A stretch of DNA of 64,000 nucleotides from JAISST01 sp050434145 (GCF_050434145.1 NZ_JBNPVX010000002.1:62001-126000), one strand, 5' to 3'. Positions 1 to 8,327 are shown, counted from the stretch's first letter. Notes: a model not told the origin generated them from the letters alone. Program-made: numbers and translations.

Positions 1-142
1 CAATTTGTTTATTACTTATCCAAGAAGGCTCAAGAGCTTGTAGTCCATAGTCACCAAAAGCAACAGTATCTCCTCTTTTTGCCTTACCTGTCATTCTTCC
101 TCTGAACATTTTTCTATGTTTTGTTCTCTTTGGCATCAACAT
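1..142 (-). CDS. rplP: 50S ribosomal protein L16, N-terminal part
   Basis: Partial gene running off the left edge; the 47 codons present begin MLMPKRTKHRKMF, the usual start of L16, which binds 23S rRNA near the A site. The start ATG at 142 lies just past the rpsC stop codon (144-146), so the two genes abut and are translationally coupled. It is the last visible member of the S10 operon here. Start codons at 142 (MLM) and 136 (M) are both possible; the longer form matches the family. Confidence 0.95.
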   Translation of the reverse strand, partial: MLMPKRTKHRKMFRGRMTGKAKRGDTVAFGDYGLQALEPSWISNKQI

Positions 143-143
143 A

Positions 144-824
144 CTAAGCTTCTTCCCCTCCTTCCATCAACTCTCCAGTTTCTACTTTTCTAGTTGGAAG
201 AATTTCACCATTGAATACCCATACTTTTATTCCAAGAGCACCATATGTAGTATGTGCAGTAGCCACTGCATAATCTATATCAGCTCTCAATGTATGTAAA
301 GGTACACTACCTTCCACTGTCCATTCAGCTCTGGCAATTTCTGCACCATTCAATCTTCCGCCAACCATTACTTTTATTCCTTTTGCACCAGATTTCATTG
401 CTCTCATCATAGCTTGATTAACTGCTCTTTTGTATGCAACACGTTTTTCAATAGATGAAGCAATATTTTCTGCAACCAATAGTGCATCTTTGTTGAAATT
501 TTTAACTTCATGAACTTTAACTATAACTTTTTTACCAGTTAATTTTTCTAGTTTAATTCTTAAGTTATCTATTTCTGCACCTTTTCTTCCAATGATAATC
601 CCTGCTTTAGCTGTATATATTAATACAACTACACTAGAAGGAGATGTTCTTTCTATTTTTATTTTTGATATACCTGCATGGTAATAATCTTTTTTTACAC
701 ATTCTCTGATTTTTACATCTTCATGAAAGAACTTTGCATATTCTTTCTTATCTGCATACCAGTTAGAATCCCAAGTTCTTGTTATACCAACTCTCAGTAC
801 CCTAGGGTCTACTTTTTGTCCCAC
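144..824 (-). CDS. rpsC: 30S ribosomal protein S3
   Basis: S3 is part of the small-subunit head at the mRNA entry tunnel. The 226-residue product begins with GQKVDPRVLRVGI and carries the KH-type segment GIIIGRKGAEI at about residues 75-85, then the conserved C-terminal domain ending in a short acidic tail. The start codon is GTG, preceded by AAGGAGG. It lies 40 bp downstream of rplV and abuts rplP. Length and order are normal for the S10 operon. Confidence 0.98.
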   Translation of the reverse strand: MGQKVDPRVLRVGITRTWDSNWYADKKEYAKFFHEDVKIRECVKKDYYHAGISKIKIERTSPSSVVVLIYTAKAGIIIGRKGAEIDNLRIKLEKLTGKKVIVKVHEVKNFNKDALLVAENIASSIEKRVAYKRAVNQAMMRAMKSGAKGIKVMVGGRLNGAEIARAEWTVEGSVPLHTLRADIDYAVATAHTTYGALGIKVWVFNGEILPTRKVETGELMEGGEEA

Positions 825-864
825 AGTTTTTACCTCCTTAATCTACTACGTCTTAAGACTTTTA

Positions 865-1281
865 TTATTTAGCTTCTTCAAGAGTTATTTTCTCTTTAAC
901 TTCTTCTTTTTTATCTTCTTTTTCTGCCAACATTACTCTTATATGGGCAGTTGGTTTTCTTATTATATCTGCTCTTCCCATAGCTCTAGGCATCATTCTT
1001 TTCAAAACTGGTCCATCACTTATCATTATTTCAGATACTATCAATTTATCTTCATTCATTCTCAAATTGTGAGTTACATTGCTCACAGCTGATTGCAAAG
1101 TTTTTTTGATAATATTTGCAGATTTTTTATTTGTGAATTCTAGTATATCAAAAGCTGTTCCAACTGATTTCCCTCTTATCAAATCAGCTACTAGTCTAGC
1201 TTTTCTAGGAGACATTCTTACATATCTAGTTATAGCCCCAGGAAATTTTCCCTTTTCTCTCTTCTCCTTATTTAGAGACAT
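865..1281 (-). CDS. rplV: 50S ribosomal protein L22
   Basis: L22 lines the peptide exit tunnel and helps early 50S assembly. The conserved segment RMSPRKARLVADLIRGK sits near residues 22-38, and the tunnel hairpin region GPVLKRMMPRAMGRA at about 90-104. The C-terminus has a lysine/glutamate-rich extension of some 20 residues, making it longer (138 aa) than the usual 110. AGGAGG precedes the ATG. It lies between rpsS and rpsC in one operon. Confidence 0.98.
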   Translation of the reverse strand: MSLNKEKREKGKFPGAITRYVRMSPRKARLVADLIRGKSVGTAFDILEFTNKKSANIIKKTLQSAVSNVTHNLRMNEDKLIVSEIMISDGPVLKRMMPRAMGRADIIRKPTAHIRVMLAEKEDKKEEVKEKITLEEAK

Positions 1282-1326
1282 TACTAAACCTCCTCATATC
1301 GATTAATATTTATAATTTCATTTTTA

Positions 1327-1602
1327 TTATTTTTTACCCTTACTTGAACCATGTCCTTTGTAAGTTCTAGTTGGTGCAAATTCACCTAATTTATGCCCTA
1401 CCATTTGTTCTGTTACATGTACAGGTATATGCTTTTTACCATTGTACACTCCAAAAGTTAATCCTATAAAATTAGGAAATATAGTTGATCTTCTTGACCA
1501 TGTCTTTATAACCGCTTTTATGTTTTGAGTTGCTACTGCATCCTCTACTTTTTTCATTAAATGATGGTCACAAAAAGGTCCTTTTCTTAATGATCTTGCC
1601 AT
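1327..1602 (-). CDS. rpsS: 30S ribosomal protein S19
   Basis: S19 forms a complex with S13 in the small-subunit head. The 91-residue protein starts MARSLRKGPFCDHHL and contains the conserved GHKLGEFAPTRTYKGH near the C-terminus, both diagnostic. AAGGAGGA precedes the ATG by nine bases. It sits 19 bp after rplB and 45 bp before rplV. Nothing unusual. Confidence 0.98.
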   Translation of the reverse strand: MARSLRKGPFCDHHLMKKVEDAVATQNIKAVIKTWSRRSTIFPNFIGLTFGVYNGKKHIPVHVTEQMVGHKLGEFAPTRTYKGHGSSKGKK

Positions 1603-1621
1603 TATATATTAGTCCTCCTTA

Positions 1622-2452
1622 TTATTTATCTTTTCTTCTTCTTACGATAAATTTATCAGTAGTTTTTCTTCTTCTAGTTTTTACACCAAGAGCTGGTTTC
1701 CCCCAAGGTGTCAAAGGCGATTTTCTTCCTACTGGCGCTCTTCCTTCTCCACCACCATGTGGGTGATCCACTGGATTCATTACAGATCCTCTTACATGTG
1801 GTCTTTTTCCCATATGTCTAGATCTTCCTGCTTTACCTATATGAACTAAATTATGTTCTGAATTACCAACTTCTCCTATTGTAGCCATACATTCACCATG
1901 TATTAATCTCAATTCTCCTGATGGTAATTCAACGTGGCAATATGTTCCTTCTTTGGCTACTAGTCTCGCAGCAGTTCCTGCAGATCTTACTAGCTGTCCT
2001 CCTCTACCTATTTGCAACTCAACATTATGTATTTGAACCCCAACTGGCATATTTTTTATTTTTAATGCATTACCAGGTTTGATATCTGCATTAGGCCCTG
2101 CCATAACTATATCCCCTTGTTTCAATCCTTTTGGAGCTAATATATATCTTTTTTCTCCATCAACATAATGTAATAAAGCTATATTTGCGCTTCTGTTTGG
2201 ATCATATTCAAGAGTAGCAACTTTTGCAGGTATATCCAATTTATTTCTTTTGAAATCTATAATTCTATAAAGTCTTTTATGACCCTTCTGTTTATCTCTT
2301 ACTGTTCTATGTCCATAATTATCTCTTCCATAAGAAGATTTTAAAGGCACAGTTAAAGTTTTTTCAGGTCTTACTTTATCTAATTCTTTGTTAACTAATC
2401 TAGACATTCCTCTAGTACCATTAGTTATCGCTTTCATCTTTTTTATTGCCAT
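1622..2452 (-). CDS. rplB: 50S ribosomal protein L2
   Basis: L2 binds 23S rRNA and supports the peptidyl-transferase centre. The MAIKKMKAITNGTRGM start matches the family and gives 276 residues, the standard length; six further codons upstream are open but place the GGAGGT ribosome-binding site inside the gene, so the start at 2452 is preferred. The C-terminal motif HPHGGGEGRAPVGRK, holding the conserved histidine, is intact. Operon neighbours are rplW upstream and rpsS downstream. Confidence 0.98.
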   Translation of the reverse strand: MAIKKMKAITNGTRGMSRLVNKELDKVRPEKTLTVPLKSSYGRDNYGHRTVRDKQKGHKRLYRIIDFKRNKLDIPAKVATLEYDPNRSANIALLHYVDGEKRYILAPKGLKQGDIVMAGPNADIKPGNALKIKNMPVGVQIHNVELQIGRGGQLVRSAGTAARLVAKEGTYCHVELPSGELRLIHGECMATIGEVGNSEHNLVHIGKAGRSRHMGKRPHVRGSVMNPVDHPHGGGEGRAPVGRKSPLTPWGKPALGVKTRRRKTTDKFIVRRRKDK

Positions 2453-2502
2453 TTTTACCTTTACCTCCATTTTGACCTATATCTTATCTTTAGCTGTTTT
2501 AA

Positions 2503-2781
2503 TTATTCATAGCTAATTGTATTTCCTTCTGCCAATTTCACTATTGCTTTTTTCTTTGGAGAAGTCTTATATAATTTCATTCTACTTCTTTTTGTTATTG
2601 GTTTACTATTCATAGTAGAAACTGATAACACTTTTACTTTAAATATTTCTTCTACAGCTTGCTTTATTTGGTATTTATTTGCTTTAGTATGAACTACAAA
2701 AGTATATTTATTGAATTCTCTTCTTAATAATTCACTTTTTTCTGTTATTACAGGACTTTTTATCACTTCATATGATGTCAT
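2503..2781 (-). CDS. rplW: 50S ribosomal protein L23
   Basis: L23 sits at the peptide-tunnel exit and is the docking site for trigger factor and SRP. The 92-residue protein has the family pattern VIKSPVITEKSELL at its start and the KYTFVVHTKANKYQIKQAVE segment. Its ATG overlaps the rplD stop codon by one base (TAATG), which implies translational coupling. Confidence 0.97.
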   Translation of the reverse strand: MTSYEVIKSPVITEKSELLRREFNKYTFVVHTKANKYQIKQAVEEIFKVKVLSVSTMNSKPITKRSRMKLYKTSPKKKAIVKLAEGNTISYE

Positions 2782-3437
2782 TATCCTAGCACCTCCTCTA
2801 AAGTCGAAAGAGCATCTTTAGTAATTATAACTTTTTCTTGTTTTAGTAGCCAGTACACACACAACTCACTTGTATGTAATGTCATTGCTGTAGGAATATT
2901 TCTTGCTGACAAGTATAATGTATAATCACCTTCATTTACAAAATCATTTATAACAAACAATTGTTTTTTAGGAGCTTCAAGCTTGTTTGCTAAATTTGCA
3001 ATTGTTTGAGTATGAGGTTTCTCCATAGAACCATCCAATACCACTATTGCATTATCTGCAACTTTTTGAGACAAAGCATACCTAAGTGCAAGTCTTCTAA
3101 CTTTTTTATTAACTTTTTTATCATAACTTCTTGGATGTGGGCCAAATGTAACTCCTCCCCCTACCATATGTGGAGCTCTTATCGTCCCTTGTCTAGCTCT
3201 ACCAGTTCCTTTTTGTTTGAAAGGTTTTCTTCCTCCACCTCTTACCATTGATCTTGTTTTAGTAGAGGCATTCCCTTCTCTGGCACTGGCCAATTCTGCA
3301 GTCAGAACTTCATGAAGCACTGTCATTGTTTTTCTCTCTTCTTCTTCATTTTTTGCTTTAATACCAAATATTGTGTCTTTTACCTCAACAGTTCCTGTTT
3401 GCTCTCCTGTCAAGTTATATATATTTAAGACTGCCAT
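2781..3437 (-). CDS. rplD: 50S ribosomal protein L4
   Basis: L4 is an early-assembly 23S rRNA-binding protein whose loop reaches the exit tunnel. The tunnel-loop segment RGGGRKPFKQKGTGRARQG is present at about residues 66-84. Length (218 aa) is slightly above normal because of an acidic insertion near residues 25-35. AAGGAGGAAAAT precedes the ATG. It lies between rplC and rplW. Confidence 0.98.
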   Translation of the reverse strand: MAVLNIYNLTGEQTGTVEVKDTIFGIKAKNEEEERKTMTVLHEVLTAELASAREGNASTKTRSMVRGGGRKPFKQKGTGRARQGTIRAPHMVGGGVTFGPHPRSYDKKVNKKVRRLALRYALSQKVADNAIVVLDGSMEKPHTQTIANLANKLEAPKKQLFVINDFVNEGDYTLYLSARNIPTAMTLHTSELCVYWLLKQEKVIITKDALSTLEEVLG

Positions 3438-3465
3438 TATTTTCCTCCTTACAATCCACTATACC

Positions 3466-4101
3466 TTATTTTACTTGTTTTTTTACTGCTGATTTAATTA
3501 CTAAATATCCATTTTTTGCACCAGGTACAGCACCTTTCAAAAGAATTAAATTATTTTCAGCATCTACTTTTACTACTTTTAAGTTTTGAACTGTTACTGT
3601 CGCATTTCCATGACGTCCAGACATTTTCATCCCTTTCAAAACTTTCCCTGGGAATGATGACATCCCTATAGAACCTCCTAGTCTATGGTTTCTCGAAACC
3701 CCATGACTGGCTCTATTTCCAGAGAATCCATGTCTTTTCATAACGCCAGATGTACCTTTACCTTTGGAAGTCCCGACTACGTCTACAAATTCCACATCAG
3801 CAAGTACATCTACCTTTATTTCTTGACCTAGTTCATACCCATCTACTGTTTCAACTCTTAATTCTTTAACGAATCGTTGAGGTTTTACTCCAGCCTTTTT
3901 AAATATTCCTAAAATAGGTTTAGTAGTGTTTTTTTCTTTTTTTTCATCAAATCCTAATTGTATTGCAGTATATCCATCATGTTCTGCTGTTTTCTTTTGC
4001 AAAACAAAATTTGGTCCTGCTTCTACAACTGTTACTGGGACCAGTTTCCCATCCTCGAAGATTTGAGTCATTCCAATTTTCTTAGCTAAAATTCCTGCCA
4101 T
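3466..4101 (-). CDS. rplC: 50S ribosomal protein L3
   Basis: L3 reaches toward the peptidyl-transferase centre. The start at 4101 (MAGILAKKIGMTQIF) is the family start; 28 further codons are open upstream but do not look like L3, and GGAGGT with AAGGAAA lies just before 4101. The conserved FPGKVLKGMKMSGRHGN segment is present near residue 150. It is separated from rpsJ by about 195 bp, more than any other gap in this operon. Confidence 0.97.
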   Translation of the reverse strand: MAGILAKKIGMTQIFEDGKLVPVTVVEAGPNFVLQKKTAEHDGYTAIQLGFDEKKEKNTTKPILGIFKKAGVKPQRFVKELRVETVDGYELGQEIKVDVLADVEFVDVVGTSKGKGTSGVMKRHGFSGNRASHGVSRNHRLGGSIGMSSFPGKVLKGMKMSGRHGNATVTVQNLKVVKVDAENNLILLKGAVPGAKNGYLVIKSAVKKQVK

Positions 4102-4296
4102 TTTCCTTTTTACCTCCATCAAATAATATATTGGTTGACAACGTTTCCTGGTGGTTCTACCAGTTGCTTTTAAAAAAAGCATCAACTTGTATTATTCTGT
4201 AAGAATAATAAGATTTCGATAATTTTTCATTCGAATTCTTTAACTCTTTAAGAATTCACCAAAAGGTGTTTTAATCAAAAGTCAAACTTTAATCAA
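4102..4296 (-). other. rpsJ-rplC spacer with hairpins
   Basis: This 195-bp stretch has no gene. It holds an 8-bp inverted repeat (GAATTCTT...AAGAATTC, about 4234-4258) and a small CACC-AAAA-GGTG hairpin beside it. The spacer is unusually long for the S10 operon and could carry an internal promoter, partial terminator or mRNA-processing site; nothing in the sequence decides between these. Confidence 0.4.
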
Positions 4297-4608
4297 TTAG
4301 ATTTGTTTGATTTCTATTCCAACACCAGCTGGTAAGTTAACTGCCATCAATGATGATATTGTCTTTTGAGTTGAATTATTTATTTCAACCATTCTTCTGT
4401 GTACTCTCATTTCAAATTGTTCTCTAGAATCTTTGTTTACATGAACAGATCTTAGTACTGTATGTTTTCTTATATTAGTAGGTAACGGCATAGGCCCTAT
4501 TATTGCAGCTCCAGATTTTTTCGCAACTTCTGCGATTCTTTTTGCTGACTCATCTAACAGAGTGTGATCATATGCTTTCAAATAAATTCTAATTTTATCA
4601 GATGCCAC
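4297..4608 (-). CDS. rpsJ: 30S ribosomal protein S10
   Basis: S10 is a small-subunit head protein that also works with NusB in antitermination. The 103-residue product shows the typical KIRIYLKAYDHTLLD start and GPMPLPTNIRKHTVLRSVHVNKDSREQFE core. GTG is the start codon, eight or nine bases after a GAGGAGGTG ribosome-binding site. It is the first gene of the S10 operon; an extended -10 promoter lies about 80 bp upstream. Confidence 0.98.
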   Translation of the reverse strand: MASDKIRIYLKAYDHTLLDESAKRIAEVAKKSGAAIIGPMPLPTNIRKHTVLRSVHVNKDSREQFEMRVHRRMVEINNSTQKTISSLMAVNLPAGVGIEIKQI

Positions 4609-4693
4609 TTTTGAATTACACCTCCTCTTTTCATTGATTTAATCCTACAATCAGTTAAAAGAAAATATTAGTTTTCCCCTAACGAACCTAAAT

Positions 4694-4702
4694 ATTATAT
4701 CA
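4694..4702 (-). promoter_or_regulatory. Extended -10 promoter of the S10 operon
   Basis: Read on the minus strand the sequence is TGATATAAT, an extended -10 element, with no clear -35. It is the best promoter in the 280-bp gap between the tRNA array and rpsJ, and would give a leader of roughly 80 nt that ends in a strong GAGGAGGTG ribosome-binding site. Confidence 0.6.
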
Positions 4703-4846
4703 CAAAAAATAGAAAAATAAAAGCTTTTTTTACCATTTCTAAATATTTTTTTTCATTATTAACAAGGAATATGTAGTTAAAATAAATTTTATTTTTTATT
4801 TAAAATCACAAAACAATTATGATTTAGATCAAATATTTTTTCACAA

Positions 4847-4876
4847 ATAAAAAAACTTTAGCACTTGACTAAAGTT
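4847..4876 (-). terminator. Rho-independent terminator of the tRNA array
   Basis: AACTTTAG (4869-4876 strand-reversed) pairs with CTAAAGTT across a 7-nt loop, and on the minus strand the stem runs straight into a T-rich tract. It starts 13 bp after the last tRNA (Asp), so it separates the tRNA transcript from the ribosomal operon. Confidence 0.8.
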
Positions 4877-4888
4877 AATTTTTTCATA

Positions 4889-4965
4889 TGGCGGGAGTGA
4901 CGAGACTCGAACTCGCGACCTCCTGCGTGACAGGCAGGCGCTCTAACCAACTGAGCTACACCCCC
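4889..4965 (-). tRNA. tRNA-Asp (GTC)
   Basis: A complete cloverleaf: acceptor GGGGGTG/CACTCCC with one G-T pair, anticodon stem CCTGC/GCAGG around loop CTGTCAC, and encoded CCA. Last tRNA of the array. Confidence 0.97.
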
Positions 4966-4970
4966 AATTA

Positions 4971-5046
4971 TGGTGGTCGCTACAGGACTTGAACCTGTGA
5001 CCCCCTGCTTGTAAGGCAGGTGCTCTCCCAACTGAGCTAAGCGACC
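4971..5046 (-). tRNA. tRNA-Val (TAC)
   Basis: Acceptor GGTCGCT, anticodon stem CCTGC/GCAGG around loop CTTACAA gives anticodon TAC. CCA is encoded. It lies 5 bp before tRNA-Asp. Confidence 0.97.
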
Positions 5047-5060
5047 TTATTATTTTAAAG

Positions 5061-5136
5061 TGGTGCCCAGAGGCGGAATCGAACCACCGACACGGGGATT
5101 TTCAGTCCCCTGCTCTACCGACTGAGCTATCTGGGC
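5061..5136 (-). tRNA. tRNA-Phe (GAA)
   Basis: Acceptor GCCCAGA, anticodon stem GGGGA/TCCCC around CTGAAAA gives GAA. CCA is encoded. Confidence 0.97.
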
Positions 5137-5176
5137 AAACATAACTAACATTTTATACAAGACTTTATAAAAAAAA

Positions 5177-5260
5177 TGGCGGAAGGCCAGAGACTCGAAC
5201 TCTGAAGCCTTACGGCGTCGGTTTTCAAGACCGGTTCCTTACCAATTAGAATAGCCTTCC
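5177..5260 (-). tRNA. tRNA-Ser (TGA)
   Basis: Class II tRNA of 84 nt with a 13-nt variable region, loop CTTGAAA (anticodon TGA), acceptor GGAAGGC/GCCTTCC, G73 and encoded CCA. The D-stem is unusual: TTC pairs with GGA where GCC/GGC is normal, and the anticodon stem has a C27-A43 mismatch. Variable arm and discriminator G support serine identity; TGA rather than TCA rules out selenocysteine. Confidence 0.9.
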
Positions 5261-5275
5261 TAATCACATAACAAC

Positions 5276-5614
5276 TTAATCTATATTTACATCAGAATAA
5301 TCTGTATAAGCACAATCTGTCAAACTCTTTCCATCATAGAATACATCGACTTCATCACCTATATTATAATTATATCCATATTTCTTCAGATCAATCGCTT
5401 TTCTTTCTAGCAACTCTCCTTGATATTCAAACTCTACGACATGCATGGTCCTAATAAATTCTTTTTCAACTGCTTTTATTTTTCCCCTACATTTAACAGC
5501 ATCAACATATTGATCCTTAAGTTTTTCCAAAGCTTTTCTTTCAGCTTTTTTACCACTATTCCAACCAATAAGTATATATATTATTATACCAAAAACACCA
5601 AATAAAGAAATCAT
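5276..5614 (-). CDS. Small membrane-anchored protein of unknown function
   Basis: A 112-residue protein with one hydrophobic segment at residues 2-18, then a basic stretch (KKAERKALEKLK), then a domain of alternating beta strands ending in an acidic tail. The C-terminal part (KIKAVEKEF... YNIGDEVDVFYDG) resembles the small beta-rich folds of DUF3592-type proteins, but I do not recognise the family with confidence. AGGAGT precedes the ATG. It is embedded in the tRNA array, between tRNA-Glu and tRNA-Ser, on the same strand, so it is probably transcribed with the tRNAs. No function can be assigned. Confidence 0.7.
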   Translation of the reverse strand: MISLFGVFGIIIYILIGWNSGKKAERKALEKLKDQYVDAVKCRGKIKAVEKEFIRTMHVVEFEYQGELLERKAIDLKKYGYNYNIGDEVDVFYDGKSLTDCAYTDYSDVNID

Positions 5615-5634
5615 TACTTACTCCTAAATAATTT

Positions 5635-5709
5635 TGGTACTCCCAAGGGGAATCGAACCCCTGTCTCCAGAGTGAAAATCTGGTGTCCTAACCCCTGAAC
5701 GATGGGAGC
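5635..5709 (-). tRNA. tRNA-Glu (TTC)
   Basis: Acceptor GCTCCCA, anticodon stem CCAGA/TCTGG around TTTTCAC gives TTC. CCA is encoded. It is the last tRNA before the embedded protein gene. Confidence 0.97.
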
Positions 5710-5710
5710 A

Positions 5711-5787
5711 TGGTGGATCCAGCTGGAGTCGAACCAGCGACCACTCGGTTATGAGCCGAGTGCTCTGACCAACTGAGCTATGGATCC
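5711..5787 (-). tRNA. tRNA-Met (CAT), elongator type
   Basis: Acceptor GGATCCA, fully paired at position 1-72, anticodon stem CTCGG/CCGAG around CTCATAA. The paired acceptor end and lack of the three G-C anticodon pairs of initiators point to elongator Met. A lysidine-modified tRNA-Ile with CAT cannot be excluded by anticodon alone. Confidence 0.9.
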
Positions 5788-5790
5788 TAA

Positions 5791-5867
<77 letters not shown>

Positions 5868-5874
5868 ATATGAA

Positions 5875-5950
5875 TGGTGCGTCATACAAGATTTGAACTT
5901 GTGACAACACGATTAAAAGTCGTGTGCTCTACCAACTGAGCTAATGACGC
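5875..5950 (-). tRNA. tRNA-Lys (TTT)
   Basis: Acceptor GCGTCAT, anticodon stem CACGA/TCGTG around CTTTTAA gives TTT. CCA is encoded. Confidence 0.97.
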
Positions 5951-5954
5951 ATAA

Positions 5955-6030
5955 TGGAGCGGGAAACGAGGTTCGAACTCGCGACATTCAGCTTGGAAGG
6001 CTGACACTCTACCAACTGAGTTATTCCCGC
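5955..6030 (-). tRNA. tRNA-Gly (TCC)
   Basis: Acceptor GCGGGAA, anticodon loop CTTCCAA gives TCC, discriminator T and encoded CCA, as in bacterial glycine tRNAs. Confidence 0.97.
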
Positions 6031-6047
6031 ATATCATCTATTAAATT

Positions 6048-6124
<77 letters not shown>

Positions 6125-6130
6125 TTAAAG

Positions 6131-6218
6131 TGGTGCCTAGAGCCGGAATCGAACCGGCACGGTACCAAGTACCACAGGATTTTAAGTCCTGTGCGTCTAC
6201 CTATTCCGCCATCCAGGC
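6131..6218 (-). tRNA. tRNA-Leu (TAA)
   Basis: Class II tRNA of 88 nt with a long variable arm (GGTACTTGGTACC), anticodon stem CAGGA/TCCTG around CTTAAAA gives TAA. CCA is encoded. First gene of the array. Confidence 0.96.
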
Positions 6219-6254
6219 ATTTCATGTCCCTGGCTTCTGCTAAGGACATTTAAT

Positions 6255-6283
6255 ATAGTATCATAAGAATTAAGTTGTGTCAA
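6255..6283 (-). promoter_or_regulatory. Promoter of the tRNA array
   Basis: On the minus strand TTGACA (6278-6283) and TACTAT (6255-6260) are separated by exactly 17 bp, a near-consensus vegetative promoter about 30 bp upstream of tRNA-Leu. The leader holds a short ATGTCC/GGACAT inverted repeat before the first tRNA. Confidence 0.85.
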
Positions 6284-6726
6284 ACTTTTTTTTATTTTTT
6301 TGTCTACTTTTTTTTATCCTTAATTTTCTAAGGAAAAATTGTCATATACAAATATATTTTTGAATTTTGAAATGTTTTTTAGCCTATTCTCTATTTATTT
6401 TCTAAAAAATTATTCTCAATATGTAAGAATTATTATAATTGGAAAGTTTTGCTGACATTAAATCACAACTCTGTATTATGCATTAGAACTTTACTTATCT
6501 TATTTTTCTAGCCCTACCACACATCTAAATGATACTACTATTTTGATTTTATCTATCATTTATACAGATTTTTCTATAATTTCCCATCCAGTTATATTTT
6601 TAAGTTAGAAAGTTTTTATGCTTATAATCACTACTCTTAGATTTATTATCCATCTTAATATAGTATATTATACTCCAGTTTTTTGTATATTTTCTAATAA
6701 AATTTGGTACATTTCATGGTATCCTA
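6284..6726. other. AT-rich gap without recognisable genes
   Basis: About 440 bp of very AT-rich sequence between the tRNA promoter and the broken MORN-type gene. No open frame of useful length, RNA gene or clear hairpin is seen; it may be decayed coding sequence. Confidence 0.5.
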
Positions 6727-7384
6727 TTAAGATGTAACTTTATAATTATGTATAAAAACTCCACCTATAGCCAAATATACCAATACATCTTCATCTGTAA
6801 TCTTATACAAGTTTATGTCTGATTTCAAATATCCCCTTTCAAACTCTATTTTAAATAGTACTTCCCCATCTTCAGCATATTTCCTTAAAATTCCGTCTAA
6901 ATAACCATGTGTTGCTTCACATTCTATCATAACATTTCCGTTTGAATAGAATTTCTTTTGTACTCCATTAAGCTCTCTGAAGTCATTAAAATTTCTAACT
7001 TCCATAATTTTACCATTATAGAAATAACTCTCATAACTTATCATTTTTCCTGCTTCATATATAATATCTCTTTCAATTTGCCCATTATTATAATAATAAA
7101 GATGATGTCCTTCTTCACTACCATTTATATAAAAATATCTTTTTTATTTCTCCATTTTCATATTCTCCTTCTGCAAATAGTCCTTCTACAAGCTGATAAA
7201 GTTTAGATGCTCCTTTTAAGATCCTATTATTCATATTTATGATAAATATTACACTACCATTAGTGTAATATTCTATTTTTTCACCATCAAGTGACTCTCC
7301 ATAATTAGCTATTACCCTTATAAAATCTTTAACATCCTGTATAAATTCTTCCAGTGTTTTATTAGCTTTATAATATACAGACAT
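6727..7384 (-). pseudogene. Frameshifted MORN-repeat (YwqK-like) protein
   Basis: Two adjacent frames form one gene interrupted at an A6 run (complement of 7140-7145). The upstream part (start ATG 7384, after GAGGTGA) reads to ...ENGEIKKIFLYKW and stops near 7118. Removing one base at the A-run continues it as ...YFYINGSEEGHH LYYYNNGQIERDI..., straight into the downstream frame (6727-7044). The rejoined protein of about 218 residues has repeated 'YxNG...' units (YYNNGQ, YFYNGK, FYSNGN, YAEDGE), as in MORN/YwqK-type repeat proteins, often linked to polymorphic toxin immunity. It may be a true pseudogene, a phase-variable gene, or a sequencing error in the homopolymer. Confidence 0.75.
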
Positions 7385-7535
7385 TTTTGTCACCTCAGAT
7401 ATTTTATATTATTTTTAGTATAGCATAGTGCTTGTCCAATAATCTAGACTTTCATCATATTTTCCTAATTTTTTTTCATGATAATTGATTATTATGATTA
7501 GTATTTTAAATTCAAAATATATTATTTCTATGTTA

Positions 7536-8174
7536 TTATTTTCCATAACAACTTACATAAAATTCTTCATAAAAATCTTTTGTTCCAATAAAATTATCCA
7601 AGTGTAAATGAGGTAATGATGCTAAATCATCAGGCATATTGTAAAACTCACCTAAAAATAGTTTTAATAAATTACTAAAAAGTGTATTACTTCCAGATAA
7701 TGATAATACTCCTGTTTTTATGCTTAGATATAAAATGTTTTTTGACTCACGATAATGCATTTTCATGTAGTCATATTCAAATAACTTTTCATCTTTTACT
7801 ATTATCTCTTGAAGTGCAATCTCTTGTGAACTCTTATATTTTAATTGTTTTGTTAGATTTTTTAATTCTTTATTTGAAAGACTTAGCCCTAAATTAGCAA
7901 GAAAAATCGGACAGGATTCAAATTTATCCGAAATCCAATTTACACGCTTTTCTTCTGTTGTTTTAGGGATGTATATTATTGTATTTGATGCATTTGATAA
8001 ATATTCAACAGCTACAGTTATAAATTTGATTGCCCTTTTATTCATGTACAGATGATTATTAGATTCTGCTGAAAAATAATGCCCGAAATCAGTTACATCA
8101 GTAGAAATAAAATTTATATTTTTGTTTTTATATTCCAATTTATATTTTTTCAATTGAAAGGTATGGAGATTCAT
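7536..8174 (-). CDS. Hypothetical protein
   Basis: A 212-residue, lysine- and asparagine-rich, apparently soluble protein that I do not recognise. No signal peptide or membrane span is visible. A serine/leucine-rich central part (LSLSNKELKNLTKQLKYK) is followed by a C-terminal half ending in DFYEEFYVSCYGK. AGGAGT precedes the ATG. It stands alone between the MORN-type gene and atoE, in an AT-rich and probably horizontally variable strip, where immunity or orphan genes would be typical; that is inference only. Confidence 0.6.
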   Translation of the reverse strand: MNLHTFQLKKYKLEYKNKNINFISTDVTDFGHYFSAESNNHLYMNKRAIKFITVAVEYLSNASNTIIYIPKTTEEKRVNWISDKFESCPIFLANLGLSLSNKELKNLTKQLKYKSSQEIALQEIIVKDEKLFEYDYMKMHYRESKNILYLSIKTGVLSLSGSNTLFSNLLKLFLGEFYNMPDDLASLPHLHLDNFIGTKDFYEEFYVSCYGK

Positions 8175-8327
8175 AATTATAGTGACTCCTATATAATTTA
8201 TTTATTTTTATAGTATCAAATATAAGTCTTTTTATCAATGTAAAATAAAAGGACAAGCAAGGCTGTCCTCTTTGATTTTTTGTTAATTTTACATGCTTTT
8301 ATTTATAGATAATTATTGTTAAAAGCA

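Noticed and set aside
5177..5260. The class II tRNA at 5177 as a selenocysteine tRNA
   Set aside because: The anticodon is TGA, not TCA, the acceptor stem is seven base pairs, and the variable arm is short for tRNA-Sec.
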